This document shows positions 49,008 through 61,729 of a DNA stretch of 64,000 nt, piece by piece. The translations under genes were made by a program, and so were the position numbers. The first letter of the stretch is position 1; every line of letters begins with the position of its first letter. The notes under the pieces were generated by a model. The model saw only the letters and a program-made list of their open reading frames with translations. It made no database searches and was not told where the DNA came from. Origin of the DNA: Oenanthe sinensis (taxonomy: Eukaryota > Streptophyta > Magnoliopsida > Apiales > Apiaceae); NCBI GenBank assembly GCA_028671895.1, contig JAPMAC010000197.1, positions 6,391,001-6,455,000 on the forward strand. Direction: 5' to 3'.

Positions 49008-49058
<51 letters not shown>

Positions 49059-49553
49059 CACATACATATAGAACACATACATACAAAGGCCCTGCTTTGT
49101 CCTGCCAAGAAAAGTCGTTGGTTTTAATTAATTTAAAGCCAACTCAAATTCGTGTTATCTGGATGCAAGATTTTATCATAAACTGCATTGCAAACCTGTT
49201 GCTTCAATTGTTGAATCTTTGTTGACCTTTTCCGATCTTGCTAGCTTTGATCCAAATGCCGATCATTAACAAACATTAGAACCTCAAGACCATTTTTCAT
49301 AAACCTTTGTAATAACTTGCTAATACCAAACTTCACAATTGTCAACAACAGACATCAAAATTCTAATATTATTATTAAGCAACACCACCATGTCTAATGA
49401 GGGGATTTATATAAGAAAAGAAACATAATCCACAATATTAATAAATCATTTGCTCTGAAATGATAGAAATTATTAAGAAAAAACATAATCCACGAAATTC
49501 ATCAATGGCCCTCTGTGTCAGGAGTGACGAGGCATCAAGTTTGTTCGATTATT
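48853..49553. other. Intergenic DNA / F-box 3' flank with (TA)n tract
   Basis: Contains an uninterrupted (TA)n tract at 49012-49057 (about 23 units). The remainder is AT-rich, and its last part is probably the 3' UTR of the - strand F-box gene. No other gene seen. Confidence 0.6.
49012..49057. repeat. (TA)n microsatellite, about 23 units
   Basis: Uninterrupted TA dinucleotides. Confidence 0.97.
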
Positions 49554-50893
49554 TCAGTCATTATTAAGCAAAACCAAACTCTCCACAAAAGGCCTAATGA
49601 TATAATTAGGTGGTGCAAAGCTTTCCTTGTAAGGGGAACCGGGAGTCCAACGATCCCATGAATCAACGAAACGATATGCTTTATGGCTATCAAGATTATA
49701 TGAAATCAATTTATTAGATTTTGCAAGTACTGGATCGCCATTGTTCCTTACGCCCAAGACTTCCTCCAGAACATCTAAACTTGGACTAACACACATCATC
49801 TTCTCCCAGCTAAACTCGTTCATGGGATCATATTTCAACACCCACATGTCAAAATAATTTATTCCTTTTTCCCAAACAAAGTAAGCAATAGATTCACCAA
49901 ATTGATGAATAACAGGAATAGGTTGTCGAAATGCAACCCAGTCAGGCAATGAGATCTCAAACAGTATATTGGTCTTGGTATCAAAGCACATAAGTACATG
50001 CTTGTCTGGATTAACGCCAACCCAGAATGCAGCCCCATCAAGGAAAACAACATCATCAGGATGATGGCTGATTCCAGATACAAATACATTATCTTGACTT
50101 GATTTCTTCCAAGAATTACTGTTTAGACTATAAACACCAATGATTACTGAGTGAAGGTCCGGAGGCAAATAAGGTTTGATAATATGTAACACAACATAAT
50201 CATTGATTTCAGGCAAAAAGCCAAAAGCTAAAGCCTGCCAAGCCTGGCAGTTGTGTGTAGAGGGAAGTGGTGAATCGGGAAGAGTTTTATATTTGTTGAT
50301 AGGAGGATTCCATAGATAAATGTTACGATTATGTTTGTGACCAGTTAAAAGCATGTTTGACGCACAGATTAAACCATATGCTAGTCCAAACCAGGCAAAA
50401 CTGGGCAAGCCAGGAAGCAATTCAATTTTGCAGTATTCTTGACATTGTACCTCATCAAAACGTACAGTTAAATCACCACTAAATTCATCATGAAAAAAGA
50501 GGTATTTAGGATAATGATGATTGTGGTTGGTGGTAATGACTTTATTGTGATAACTTAATTGGAGGTTGACAAACATAGGAGATTGTACGAGAAAAAACCA
50601 TGATTTCTGGACGCACCTACAACGCAAGATATACTTAACAGGCAGTCTTTTAAGAATTTCTGCTAGCAATTCCTCAGGTAAGTCGCAAATACCCCGCCTC
50701 TTCTTGTCATGCATATTCCTATGCTTTTTCAATATTGGACTACTAGTACTGGTAGTAATTTGATAATTAATCAAGCTCGTCTGCTTTTTCGAAACAAGAC
50801 AACTACTACTAGTAGAAGATTTCTGGGAGCTTGACTTGCCTTTTTTCCAGGATTTCATCATCCGCAACTGAGCCTGAAAAAAGCCCGACAGCC
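49554..50893 (-). pseudogene. F-box protein, main part of a transposon-split gene
   Basis: F-box proteins link SCF ubiquitin ligases (via SKP1) to substrates. The ORF has a Ser/Lys-rich N-terminus, an F-box (CDLPEELLAEILKRLPVKYI, then CRCVQKSWFFLV) around 50570-50690, and a C-terminal F-box-associated domain with YLWNPPINKYKTLP, VYSLNSNSWKK, VVFLDGAAFWVG and CFDTKTNILFEISLP. It ends at TAA 49556-49554. The ORF is intact from about 50893, but its first 62 codons lie at 62432-62617 beyond a CACTA insertion. An ATG at 50861 (or 50858) could in principle start a shorter protein that keeps the whole F-box. The family is of the F-box/FBA type; the target is unknown. Confidence 0.85.
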
Positions 50894-50896
50894 TAT

Positions 50897-50925
50897 CACT
50901 ACAAGAAAAACAGCTTCATACAAGC
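50897..50925 (+). repeat. Left TIR of the CACTA element
   Basis: CACTACAAGAAAAACAGCTT then CA(T)ACAA; matches the reverse complement of 62402-62430. Confidence 0.95.
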
Positions 50926-51800
50926 GTTTTTGCCCGTTGTCTGATAGCCAGGAAAACCGTTGAATATTGAGCCGCCGTCTGATACACGGATCACACAACG
51001 GTGCACAAACGTTGTCTGACTGAAGAAAAGGCAACGGTCTAATTGTTAAAAAACGTTGTTCAACTACTACTAACAACAATAGTTCAGGTTAAAGACCATT
51101 GTCCTGCTTTAAGATTTTCCAGCGTTTTCTTGTTTCAAACCGTTGTTAGAATTCAATAAACATAACAGGTAGAGTTTATAAAATGTTGTCTTTCATATTT
51201 ATAGGCAATTTTTTCTGAACGTTTAACCTGTTGTTACGAGAGGCTTGCAACAATATTTTGTTGGTCGGATACTATTGCGAGAAGTGTTTCAGACAATCAT
51301 TTCATTTATAGATAATTGTATATCTGGGATCCTACAATGGCTTTATTGTTACAAAACTATTGTGTATATTACAGATTTACAAAGCTTTTAGTGTTTGAAA
51401 AATGTTGTCTGAGCTAATTATTATAATAGTTTCCTTTTTAATAATTGTTTATATTTACTCCTACAATGGTTTATTAATTAGAGAACCATTGTATACAACT
51501 TTGTTATACAAAAGTGTTGCTGTTTAAAAATCGTTGTCAGAAACAATTTGTACAATGTTTTCGTTTCTGGATCATTGTCTATATTTTATCATACAATGGT
51601 TTCATTTTTAGATATCATTGTATATATTTCCTCCTACAATGGTTTACTTGATAAGAAACTCGTTTAATAATATTTTTATTAAAAGCTGTTGTGCGAAAGA
51701 ACATATACAAAGGTTTCATTTTCTAAACAATAGTTTACATATTAGGGAACTATTGGCTAATCACACATTAAACACTAGTTTCATTTATGCTATGAATAAA
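50926..51800. repeat. Left subterminal repeat region of the CACTA element
   Basis: Dense short words in both orientations: CGTTGTCTGA, AACGTTGT, ACAATGGTTT and TTGTATA. In En/Spm such arrays bind the element's TNPA-type protein. No ORF. Confidence 0.8.
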
Positions 51801-52129
51801 TGTTACTAAATTAAACGAACAAACTATAAAATTAAACCACCAACAATCCAATACATTACCATTTATAACATTCAATATTCCATCACCAAACAAACTAATA
51901 TTCACCACTTATCGAACCAATTCATCCAACATATTATCCATCAAGACATCCACAAAATCATACCATTTGATACATTTCGACCAAACAAAAGATAACTTCT
52001 AACATGACATCAACATATTTATGGATGAATTGGTTCCACAACAGATAAATGACCCAAAAATATACCCAAAATATCTACTAGTAGAACGAAGTTTGATAGG
52101 ACATAAGCTAACAGTGAATATTAAAGCAC

Positions 52130-55100
52130 TTAACAAGTGTAGTGCTTTAGGAAGAACTTTGCCCATTCATTCTTAACTCCATTGATATCAGCTTCACTGT
52201 AAGTCAAGTTGGTCCTTCGAATCCACTGAAAAATGAAATAAGTGTAGCTCAAGTTAGAATATTTCAAAATAAAATACATAAAACACGAGGTTCAGACAAA
52301 AAATAAGAGTATTTCAATATTTACCTTCACGCAAAAATCAAAGTCCTTATCTTCACTTATTTCCTTCATGTATAACATCATAAACAAACCACAGTCCACA
52401 CTTCCACTCTGGACAGGAACTCCCTAACAAATATATATAAAAAATAATTACATGTCTATACTCATCTAAATTAAATGATAAAATATATGCTATGAATAAG
52501 CCTCATACCGCTAGATTCTCCCATATTATTTTGTTCTTCAAAAACCTCTTCGCCTTCTCCTTATAAAGTTTAATAGCTCTTCAACAAATATATTATAAAT
52601 CAGCATTAGTACAATATTCTTAAATTATAAAATGAATTGCTAAATACATAAAGGTCTGTTAGTGTACTCTCACCTATCAATCACTTCAATCCACTCTGCA
52701 CTTGCAATTCTACGTTTCAAGGGGTCCAAGTGGTAAACTATTTGAGCATCAGGATTAACAACACTCAACACCCTGTGGTTCCTGCCAAATCATGAACATA
52801 TATATCATTATAAACTATAACAAATAACTCAATAAATTAAATGGTTGAATTTTTATCCATTCAGGAAAATAGAACAATGATATTATGCACCTTTAATTGT
52901 CTAGGTTATTAATAGTATAAACTGCAAGAAATTAAAAAACAAATACTCACGCATGGTTATATGGCAAGAGAAAATATTGCCCTTTCTTAGCATTCTTGAA
53001 TCTAGTAGCAATGGCACGCGACCTATCTTCAGCAGAACCACAACCATTGGCCCCTATGATGCCAGGATCCACAAACGCTATCATGCTAGTCATCTTGTTC
53101 CTTTTCAAATTTTCTTGTAGTAAACTACAAAATTTAAATACTCGTCAACACATATACACATACTAAACAAAGCAGATGCGCTAGGTAAATAAATAGAAAT
53201 TGTGCTTTTAAGCTAAATTTAGTTCAAATCTTAACACTTACTGAATGTAGATGCAAATGATAGAGCCTGAAATTTCACCTCTAGAGCACAAAGCGTACAC
53301 ATCTGATAAAAAAAGAACCTGCTTTTTGGTTGATCCAAAAGCATCTGGGCATAGCTGAAAAGGGGTTGTTCTGCCACCAGTCATAGCATCCTTTGCCCAT
53401 ATCCATAAACGTTTCAAGTCAAAGGGGTAATCTGCACCCATTGCTACCACATAATCTAAACCACAGTCTTTCATATTCTTCCACTTCTTGCCAACATTTT
53501 TCTTGCCTCCCTAAAAATGAATTGAAGATAAAACTAAGGATATAAACTTACATGATAAATAAGCAAATAAATAGAAAGTAATTTTAACCTAATGCAATAT
53601 ATATTCAAGTGATTTTAAGGATTAGAGAAAATTTAACATTCGCATTATGTATCACTGGATCCGGAGTACTTATCACTAGTGGTGCAGTTCCAGTACTTGG
53701 ATTCATATCAAGTATAAGGTCCCTCGGCCATGCTACAAATGTTCCAAAAGCTTCTTCTACAGTTTGGATTTCATCTTTAACTGGGAAAGGAATCTTAGCA
53801 TCTCCCTGGATTACACGAGTGATTGACACTCGTGCATTTTCTTTCACCAGTGGCACCCCATGAAGAGTTTGTTCGCATCCTTCAGCATCTATTTCCATTG
53901 TGGCAAAAGCAACAACATTTTTGGGGGATCCAATTGCCAACTGCCACTCCATACCACCCACAACTGTCGGAACAACTTTTTTAGCGGTATACTCGACCTT
54001 CATTTTTTCGCCCTCAATTTGTACATCAACATCCACAGCCTCCTCATTTTTCTTTTCAACCAAAACTTCATGTTCAATAAGATCCAACTTCTTTTTTACA
54101 CCTCCAACTCCTCCAAGCCCATCCAACTCCTTGTTGATAACATCTCCACCTTTTGAACAACTCCCCTACTGTGAATCAATCATTGGACTACCATCACACT
54201 TTACATTTTTTCCACTAAAACTTGCTTTCAACTTTTCAATTTTAGATGCCCAAAATGAATCTCTCTGTTGAACGATCTTTGACGTCTCCTCTGCCATAAA
54301 CTTCTGAACACCCTCTCGTATCTTTTCATCCATGGTCATTTTTTTCTTTTGCCTGGGAAGATTAAAGTAGGTGGACTGTTTGACATGAACCCCTTGGCCA
54401 CGTACTCTTCCTCGATGCTCTGGGTTACCCAACACCTTAGTCAACACGTCATTAACACCTTCTACTATCACTTCCCCTTCACTAACCGCCTTTTTCATCT
54501 TCTCCTAAAAAATAAACAAAACATACAAGAGGAAGCTAGTTAAGTAATAACTCAGATAGTTTGTTGGTGCTTATGTTTCATTGAAAGAGGAAATAATAAC
54601 TTACAATTTTTCCAGCAACTTCTCTTACTTCATCATTCAGAAAATTTCCATCCTTATCCTTTCGAGCTTTGATCCAGGTTTCTGACCGATCTATCTCTAT
54701 GGTAGGATCACCTGCCGACTATACATGGCAACAAATTTGAGAAGAGTAAAGGTTTTAATCAATGTATTGGAACATGAAGTAGTAAAGGTTTTGTGATCAC
54801 TAACCAGTTCTTGTTCTAGATTAGAATAACCTTTGCGAGATAAACGGTGAGGATACAAATTTAATTCCCTTATCTTTGTCTGATTATTGTGAAGTTCCTG
54901 TATAAAAATACTAAAATGTTAGCAACAAAGATGTATTGGTAAATAATCATAATATCAGATAATTTTATAAACAATGCAAAAAATAACATACAAGAAATTC
55001 AGCAGATGTCCGCGCAGCAACAAACATGTCCCAATGAGCCTTCTCAATGAAAGAGTAATCAGCTGGAGGATACTTTAGCACCTCAGGTTGATCACAATAA

Positions 55101-55786
55101 GGAAGGATAAAGTCAGTTGTTAAACGACTTTTAAACTCCCTCCACTTCTGGCACGCAGATTTTAACACCATCTTTTCAGCTGATGGAGGTACATTGAACG
55201 CCATCTATAAGAGTAAGCATTAACAAATTAATACTTAAAGATATACAATTTTAAGTAACTAACTTTGCATATGCAATAACAAATTAATACTTAGTGAGTT
55301 GGAATTTTATACCTTCACACACTCCCAAATCTTGTTTTTCCTTTCTTTCGGAACTTTCTTCCATGTAGCATAATAAATTGGAGTCTTAGTTCTTGCAAGA
55401 ACCCCTATATATGATTGCATATGTGTCCCTGCTTTACCATATGACTCGCCCTTGTCATTGAAGAACACATGGTGCTTAATGCCCAAAATCTTTTGTCTGA
55501 CAATTCTATGCATTGTAACGGCACCACGTTTCAAAAGCTGAAGTCCTTGCATTGTAAAGGTTTCTATGCTTTGTGGTGGCTCAGGCTCATTCACCCGCTT
55601 CCTCTTCTTTGACGTCAACTGCTTTTGCAAGGTACTCGATATAGCTTTCTTTCTTACAGATTCCGGGGAAGAATTACTTTTGCTAGGTTCTAGTGTCTCT
55701 ACAGACCGATTTCTTTTTAGAGCCTTCATATGTACTCTGGTGGTGGTTGGATTAGGAGTAGATTTTGTCTTTTTTGATTTTGCCAT
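52130..55786 (-). pseudogene. CACTA ORF with Ptta/En-Spm-type region and C-terminal ULP1 (C48) protease domain
   Basis: Eleven exons inferred from frame-consistent GT-AG junctions (5' to 3'): 55786-55313, 55204-54992, 54897-54805, 54718-54605, 54504-53638, 53510-53242, 53124-52951, 52781-52674, 52578-52509, 52423-52325, 52225-52130; about 858 codons. Exons 1-4 match the plant Ptta/En-Spm transposase family (for example LNLYPHRLSRKGYSNLEQEL). Exons 6-11 match ULP1-type cysteine proteases: AIATRFKNAKKGQYFLLPYN, a His in NHRV, VYHLD (Asp), then VQSGSVDCGLF with the oxyanion Gln and catalytic Cys. The usual Trp after the His is Arg here. One in-frame TAG at 54166-54168 interrupts exon 5; otherwise the frame is open. 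It is transcribed toward the left TIR. Confidence 0.82.
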
Positions 55787-56649
55787 AGTAAATCTGCACA
55801 TCACAACCAATGAACATATCAAATATAAAACAGAGATCATCACATCATATCCCCACAAACTACTACAAAATAGAGATCATCACATCATAACCCCACAAAC
55901 TACTACAAAACAGAGATCATGACATCATATCCCCACAAACATATCAAAATATAAAACCCATAAAACCCATATACACAAACAGATCAAATATAAACCCCAA
56001 CCATATCAAACAAAATATAAACCCCTTAAACCCCAAAAACCCCCCATAAAAAGGAGAGCATGCATATTGAACCCACAAATATATCCACAAATATATTAAA
56101 CCCATAAATATATAAACCCTAGATACAAATAAATCAAACAAATGAACGGCATGCATATTGAACTCAAATCGATAAACATATTAAACCCACAAACATATAT
56201 TAAACATATGTTAAGTGAGAGATGAGAGAGAAGAGATTACCTGGTGAGAGAGATTAGAAATGAGAGATGAGAAAAGTAATCGGAGATGAGAAAAGTCGGA
56301 GATGAGAAAAGTGATGGGAGAGAGTTAGATGAAAAAGATGAGAAAGGGTTTGAAAAAGATCAAGGGGAAAGTGAGCAAGCTTGACGTACAAGAGGGTTTT
56401 GAAATTATCGAGGAATTGGGGGGGGGGGACAATTGGGGGGAAATGAAAAATGAAATGGTAAAAAAAATTATAAATTAAAAAAAGTGTTTTAAAATTATAA
56501 AATTATATATTTATATATAATAAAAAAATTCAAAATTTTAAATTTTTAAATTTTAAGAAAATGGAATAGTATAATTTATATAATATATAAATTATATGAT
56601 AAATTACAAGAGTTAGGAACAAATATGAAATTATATATAGGTATGTTTG

Positions 56650-57913
56650 TATTATAAAATAATAAAAATGAAATTTGTTTCCCAGAATAATCAATCTATT
56701 ACAGAATATCCGTTGATGACTATATATCCGTTGATGAGTTCTCGATCAGGAAATATATGTTGTCGAGTTCTCGATTGATAAATATCAGTTGATGACTTGA
56801 GTTCTCGATTGATAAATATCAGTTGATGACTTGAGTTCTCGATTGATAAATATCAGTTGATGACTTCTCGATCGATGACTTCTCGATTGGCTTTATCAGT
56901 CGATGGCTTATTATCAGTTGATGCCTTATCGATCGATATTTATCAGTCGATTGCTTCTTGTAGATAGATATCCGTTGATTGATTCTTGCAGATAGACTGT
57001 GCTAAATCCTGTTCTAGTATTTTGTACATCATCAAATTAATATATTCCTAACAAAATTATTTATTCATTTTATAAAAACTAAATAAATTAAAATTTTCAT
57101 TTTTTAAATAAAATTGATATTTATAATTATATAGTTTGTTAGTAATAAGTGGATGGTTTTATAGTTCGAACATGTGTATACAAGTATGTGTTTTATATGA
57201 ACAAGTTAGGATGTAGTTAGTCAGTTTGTCATAAATCTATAATTATCTCTGTATTAAATTAAAATTATTATTTTTCGATGATCCACCCGTACGGATGCTA
57301 AGATCTTTCGATTTTAGTGATGTATAAAAAAATTAAAAATTTGCGATTATTTTTTCATGCTTTTTATAACGAAAGGAACAATAAAACATTTTCCGTCTTA
57401 TCATAAAAAGTTATTTTTTGTCCTCTACCTAAAACTAGGCAATGGTTTTTGTAACAATTGTGTTGTATTATTTTATTATTATAAAATAATAAAAATGAAA
57501 TTATTTATTCATTTTATAAAAACTAAATAAATTAAAAATCTCATTTTTTAAATAAAATTGATATTTATAATTATATAGTTTGTTAGTAATAAGTAGATGG
57601 TTTTATAGTTCGAACATGTGTATACAAGTATGTGTTTTATATGAACAAGTTAGGATGTAGTTAGTCAGGTTGTCATAAATCTATAATTATCTCTATATTA
57701 AATTAAAATTATTATTTTTTGATGATCCACCCGTACGGATGTTAAGATCTTTCGATTTTAGTGATGTATAAAAAAAACTAAAAATTTTCGATTATTTTTT
57801 CGTGCTTTTTATAACGAAAGGAACAATAAAACATTTTTCGTCTTATTATAAAAAGTTATTTTTTGTCCTCTACCTAAAACTAGGCAATGGTTTTTGTAAC
57901 AATTGTGTTGTAT
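56650..57913. repeat. Tandem duplication, about 444-bp unit, one copy with an insertion
   Basis: 57054-57468 and 57498-57913 are nearly identical copies offset by 444-445 bp, both ending GGTTTTTGTAACAATTGTGT. The left copy is interrupted near its start by the 378-bp LTR-like insert; the right copy is uninterrupted at the same place. Confidence 0.9.
56676..57053 (-). mobile_element. 378-bp LTR-like insertion (solo LTR derivative) with TSD AAATT
   Basis: Starts TGTTTCCCAG and ends TTCCTAACA on the + strand, flanked by AAATT at 56671-56675 and 57054-57058. Its right end (ATCATCAAATTAATATATTC then CTAACA) resembles that of the solo LTR at 46304-47417, as do its ATCAGTTGATG/CTCGATTGATA words. It is therefore probably a shortened member of the same LTR family. 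Strand is assigned by that similarity. Confidence 0.85.
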
Positions 57914-58343
57914 GATGTCAATGGATACAAGGTTTTGTAATGTAAAAACCGTTGTCGGTTGACTTAAGTTTTAAGTTTACAGATATAAAAAAACAACCCC
58001 AAATCTCAAATTAGAAACCTAATTTCACTCAAACGGAAAGCATACTCTCGTCCCTTTGTAAAGAAGAGAGGAAATCGAGGAGCAAGAGCTGGAAATCGAG
58101 GAAAACATTTCTCTTCAGATAAGTTATTGGATTTACTTGACAATCATAGATGCTATTTTCTCTTCAGATAAGTTGCTAGGTTTGCTCTTGTTGGCCATAG
58201 TTGCTGGGTTTTCTCTTGTTGACCATAGTTGCTGGGTTTACTCTTGCTATTCTAGTTGAAATATATTCTAGAGTTAATTTGTTGTTAGTTTGGGCATTCT
58301 CTTATATTCTAGTAGCTGGGTATTTTGTCATTTATTTTCAAAT

Positions 58344-61300
58344 ATGGATAAATCATGGTTGAAGGCTGATAGAAGAACAAAAGAGTTTCAACTAGGAGTG
58401 GAAGAATTGTTAATGTTTGCATTTGAGAATGGGTGTGAGGTAAATAAAATTAGTTGTCCATGTTTAAAATGTGCACATAATAAATCATGGAATGCTCGAA
58501 CGGTGAGAGACCATCTTTTTCAACATGGTATCGATCAGTCCTACACGTGTTGGATTTGGCATGGAGAAAATGATACTAAACAAGGTTATGTTGCTGAGGA
58601 AGAGAGTGGTAGTTCACAATCCGTGGATCAAATCCCCGTGGGAACAGAGAATGCTGATGAAGACGATGATGATTTTTCAAATTTGTTCAACCATTTTCAA
58701 TCTGAACACGAACCCCTTTATCCTGGATGTGATGGATTTACTAAAATGAAGGCTTTAGTGAAGTTATATAACTTGAAAGCAAAATTTGAAATGTCTGATT
58801 CTTGTTTTTCTGAACTTCTACATGTACTTGGGACTATGCTTCCAGAAGGTAACACTCTTCCTTCTTCTTTCGGTGAAGCTAAGAAAACCTTGTGTTCTTT
58901 AGGAATGGAGTATGAAAAAATACATGTGTGTCCCAATGACTGTCTTTTATACCGTGGCGAGAGAGATGAAGATGAGACAAGATGTCGCGTTTGTCAGGCC
59001 TCTAGATGGAAGTTGAATAAAAAAGGAGATGAAATTGAAGGGGTTCCTGCTAAGGTTCTTTGGTATTTTCCACTAATACCGCGATTGAGAAATTTATTCA
59101 AGTCACCTCAAACGACAAAGGACTTGACTTGGCATCACACGGATAGACTGAAGGATGATAAAATATGACATCCAGTAGATTCAAAAACATGGAAAGAAGT
59201 CGATGAGAAGTGGCCTGACTTCGCTTCTGATTGTAGAAACCTACGGCTAGCTTTATCATCTGATGGATTTAATCCTTTCCATGGAAATGGAACTGATCAC
59301 TCTTGTTGGCCAGTTTTGCTAACAATTTACAACCTTCCACCATGGCTTTGTATGAAAAGAAAGTATATAATGCTATGTTTGTTGATATCCGGACCAAGTC
59401 AGCCTGGAAATGATATCGATGTGTTTCTTCAACCACTTATAGAAGATCTGCAGAAATTGTGGCATGGAAAAGAAGTGTATGATGCATATAAGAAGGAGTC
59501 CTTCATGCTAAGGGCCATTTTATTGTGGACAATTAGTGACTATCCAGCCTTAGGTAACTTGTCGGGTAATATTATCAAGGGTTATAACGGTTGTGTGGTC
59601 TGTGTTGATCAAACAAAAGCTATTAGGTTGCCTAATTACCGGAAGACAGTGGTTATAAGACATCGAAGGTGGTTGCCATGTAATCATCCATATCGAAGGC
59701 AGAAAGTAGCTTTTGATAACACCGTGGAAAAAGAATCTGCTCCTATTCCGTTAACCGGGGATGAAGTGCTTCAAAGGATACAACATCTACAAGGTCATGT
59801 CTATGGAAAGACACAGCGACAACCTCGCAGAAAGAAAGAAGATCCTCGTCCTGTGTGGAAGAAGCTTTCTATATTTTTTCAACTCGAGTATTGGAAATTT
59901 TTGCCAGTTAGGCATATTCTCGATGTCATGCATATCGAGAAAAATATATGTGAAGCTTTACTTGGTACCTTACTAAATATACCAAAGAAAACAAAAGACA
60001 AGGAATCTGTTCGTCTTGACATGGCTGCAATGGGAGTAAAATTAAACTTGAGGCCAGAAACTTCGGGGAAAAAGGAGAAGTTTCCATTGGCTGTTTGGAA
60101 TTTAACTCATTTTGAAAAAAAAGTTGTCTGCTCATCCTTTCTTGACATGAAGTTGCCTGATGGTTTTTGTTCTAATATTAGGAGTTTAGTATCAATGGAA
60201 AATCTTCGACTTACCGGAATGAAATCTCATGACTGCCATATGATTTTACATCACTTGCTCCCAATTGCAATTCGATCGTCACTAGACAAACAGGTCAGGT
60301 ACACTGTTATTAGGTTTTGTCTCTTCTTTAAGACAATTTGCAGTAAAGTCATTGAGGTTGATAAATTGGAGAAAATGCAAGCTCAATTGGTGGAAACTTT
60401 GTGCCAGCTTGAAAAGTAATTTCCTCCTTCATTGTTTGATATAATGATTCATCTTTCTATTCATCTTGTGCGAGAGGTTGAGCTTTGCGGGCCAATTTTC
60501 CTTAGGTGGATGTATCCTTTTGAGAGATATATGAAAATATTCAAGGGATATGTAAGGAACAGGGCTCGACCAGAAGGTTATATTGCCGAAGCATATATTG
60601 CAGAAGAGGCGGTTGAGTGTTTGGTGAATTTTGAAGAAGCGACTATCGGAGTTCCAAAAATTGGCAGACGTACAAATGATGGAAAATGTAGACCATTATC
60701 TGGTGCAACGATGATAACCCCGAGCACCAATGATTTACACCTTGCGCATCTGTGTATCCTACAAAATAGCACTGATGTTGTGCCATTTTTTCAGTTAGTC
60801 ACTTTTTATTTATTTATTTTGACTAGAATTTTATACCAAATAAAAATATTTATATGTCATTATTTTTATTGTAGTGAACACATGTCATTTTGGATGGAAA
60901 AATATCCGGAACATGAAAATGATGAAATGTGGCTAAAGAATAAGCAAAATAAAATGTTCCCCAGCTGGTTTAAAGAAAAGGTACTACATATCCTTATAGT
61001 CTAATTATGTACTTATTTCACAATTTTGGAACTAATTATTTACATATATACAATTTGTTTTAGGAAACCTACAACTTATATTTACTTTTTTCTTTGAAGA
61101 TTGCTTCTGATTTGCATGATGAAAAGGATGTACCCCCAGAGATCAGGTGGATTGCAGACGGGCCAAATAACGATGTACCCACATTCAGTGGATACAAGAT
61201 AGATGGGGTTACCTTTAGCACCAAGGATCGTGATGACACACGTCAAGTTCAGTGCAGCGGAGTTTGTGTAGATGCTGATACAATGGTTGTGCAAGCTACA

Positions 61301-61729
61301 GATAAAAATATTGAGCATATATCACAGACATACTACGGAGTTATTACAAGAATATGGGAGTTGGACTATAACAGCTTTAGGGTACCTCTTTTTCTTTGTA
61401 AGTGGGTAGATATGAACAAAGGGATTAAGGTAGATGAATTGGGATATACCTTAGTTAATTTGAATAAGTTTGGTTTTTTGAATGATCCATTTGTGTTAGC
61501 AATACATGTTAAGCAGGTTTGTTACATCGACGACCCTCTTCAAAAATTATGGTCCGTGGTCTTGAAATTTCCCGAGAGAAAATACTAAGAAGATAGTGAT
61601 GATGAAAATGAGGGATCCGTCGAAGTAGAACTTGAGAATGAGTTCTTTATGCCAAATCTACCGGATGATGATTTCGAGGATGTGACAAGTTACATGCGAG
61701 ATGTTGATGAAGAAATTCAACTTGAATGA
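58344..61729 (+). pseudogene. CACTA TNP2-type transposase, three in-frame stops
   Basis: Starts at ATG 58344 (MDKSWLKADRRTKEF). The transposase-associated domain (CPCLKCAHNKSW, VRDHLFQHGID) is followed by the Transposase_21/TNP2 core: ETRCRVCQASRWK, LFKSPQTTKDLTWHHTDR, FNPFHGNGTDHSCWPVLLTI, LISGPSQPGNDIDVFLQPL and MHIEKNICEALLGTLLNI. C-terminal parts match DUF4218 (LTGMKSHDCHMILHHLLPIA) and DUF4216 (RIWELDYNSFRVPLFLCKWV). Two introns are inferred: 60794-60874 and 60981-61099. Stops at 59166 (CGA to TGA would explain it), 60417 and 61586 break an otherwise continuous frame. The product would bind and cut element ends. Confidence 0.88.

Larger units (their letters stand above)
55787..58343. other. 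Central non-coding region between the two CACTA genes
   Basis: Divergent promoter region for both genes. 55800-56200 has short repeats rich in AAACCCCATA-like words, perhaps leader sequence of the - strand gene. 56400-58000 is AT-rich and includes a G(10) run at about 56420, an LTR-like insertion and a tandem duplication. 57960-58343 is the likely leader of the transposase gene. No additional gene. Confidence 0.6.

Noticed and set aside
51618..51809. Small + strand ORF in the CACTA left end
   Set aside because: Falls in the subterminal repeat array; chance reading frame through repeated TTGTATA-like words.
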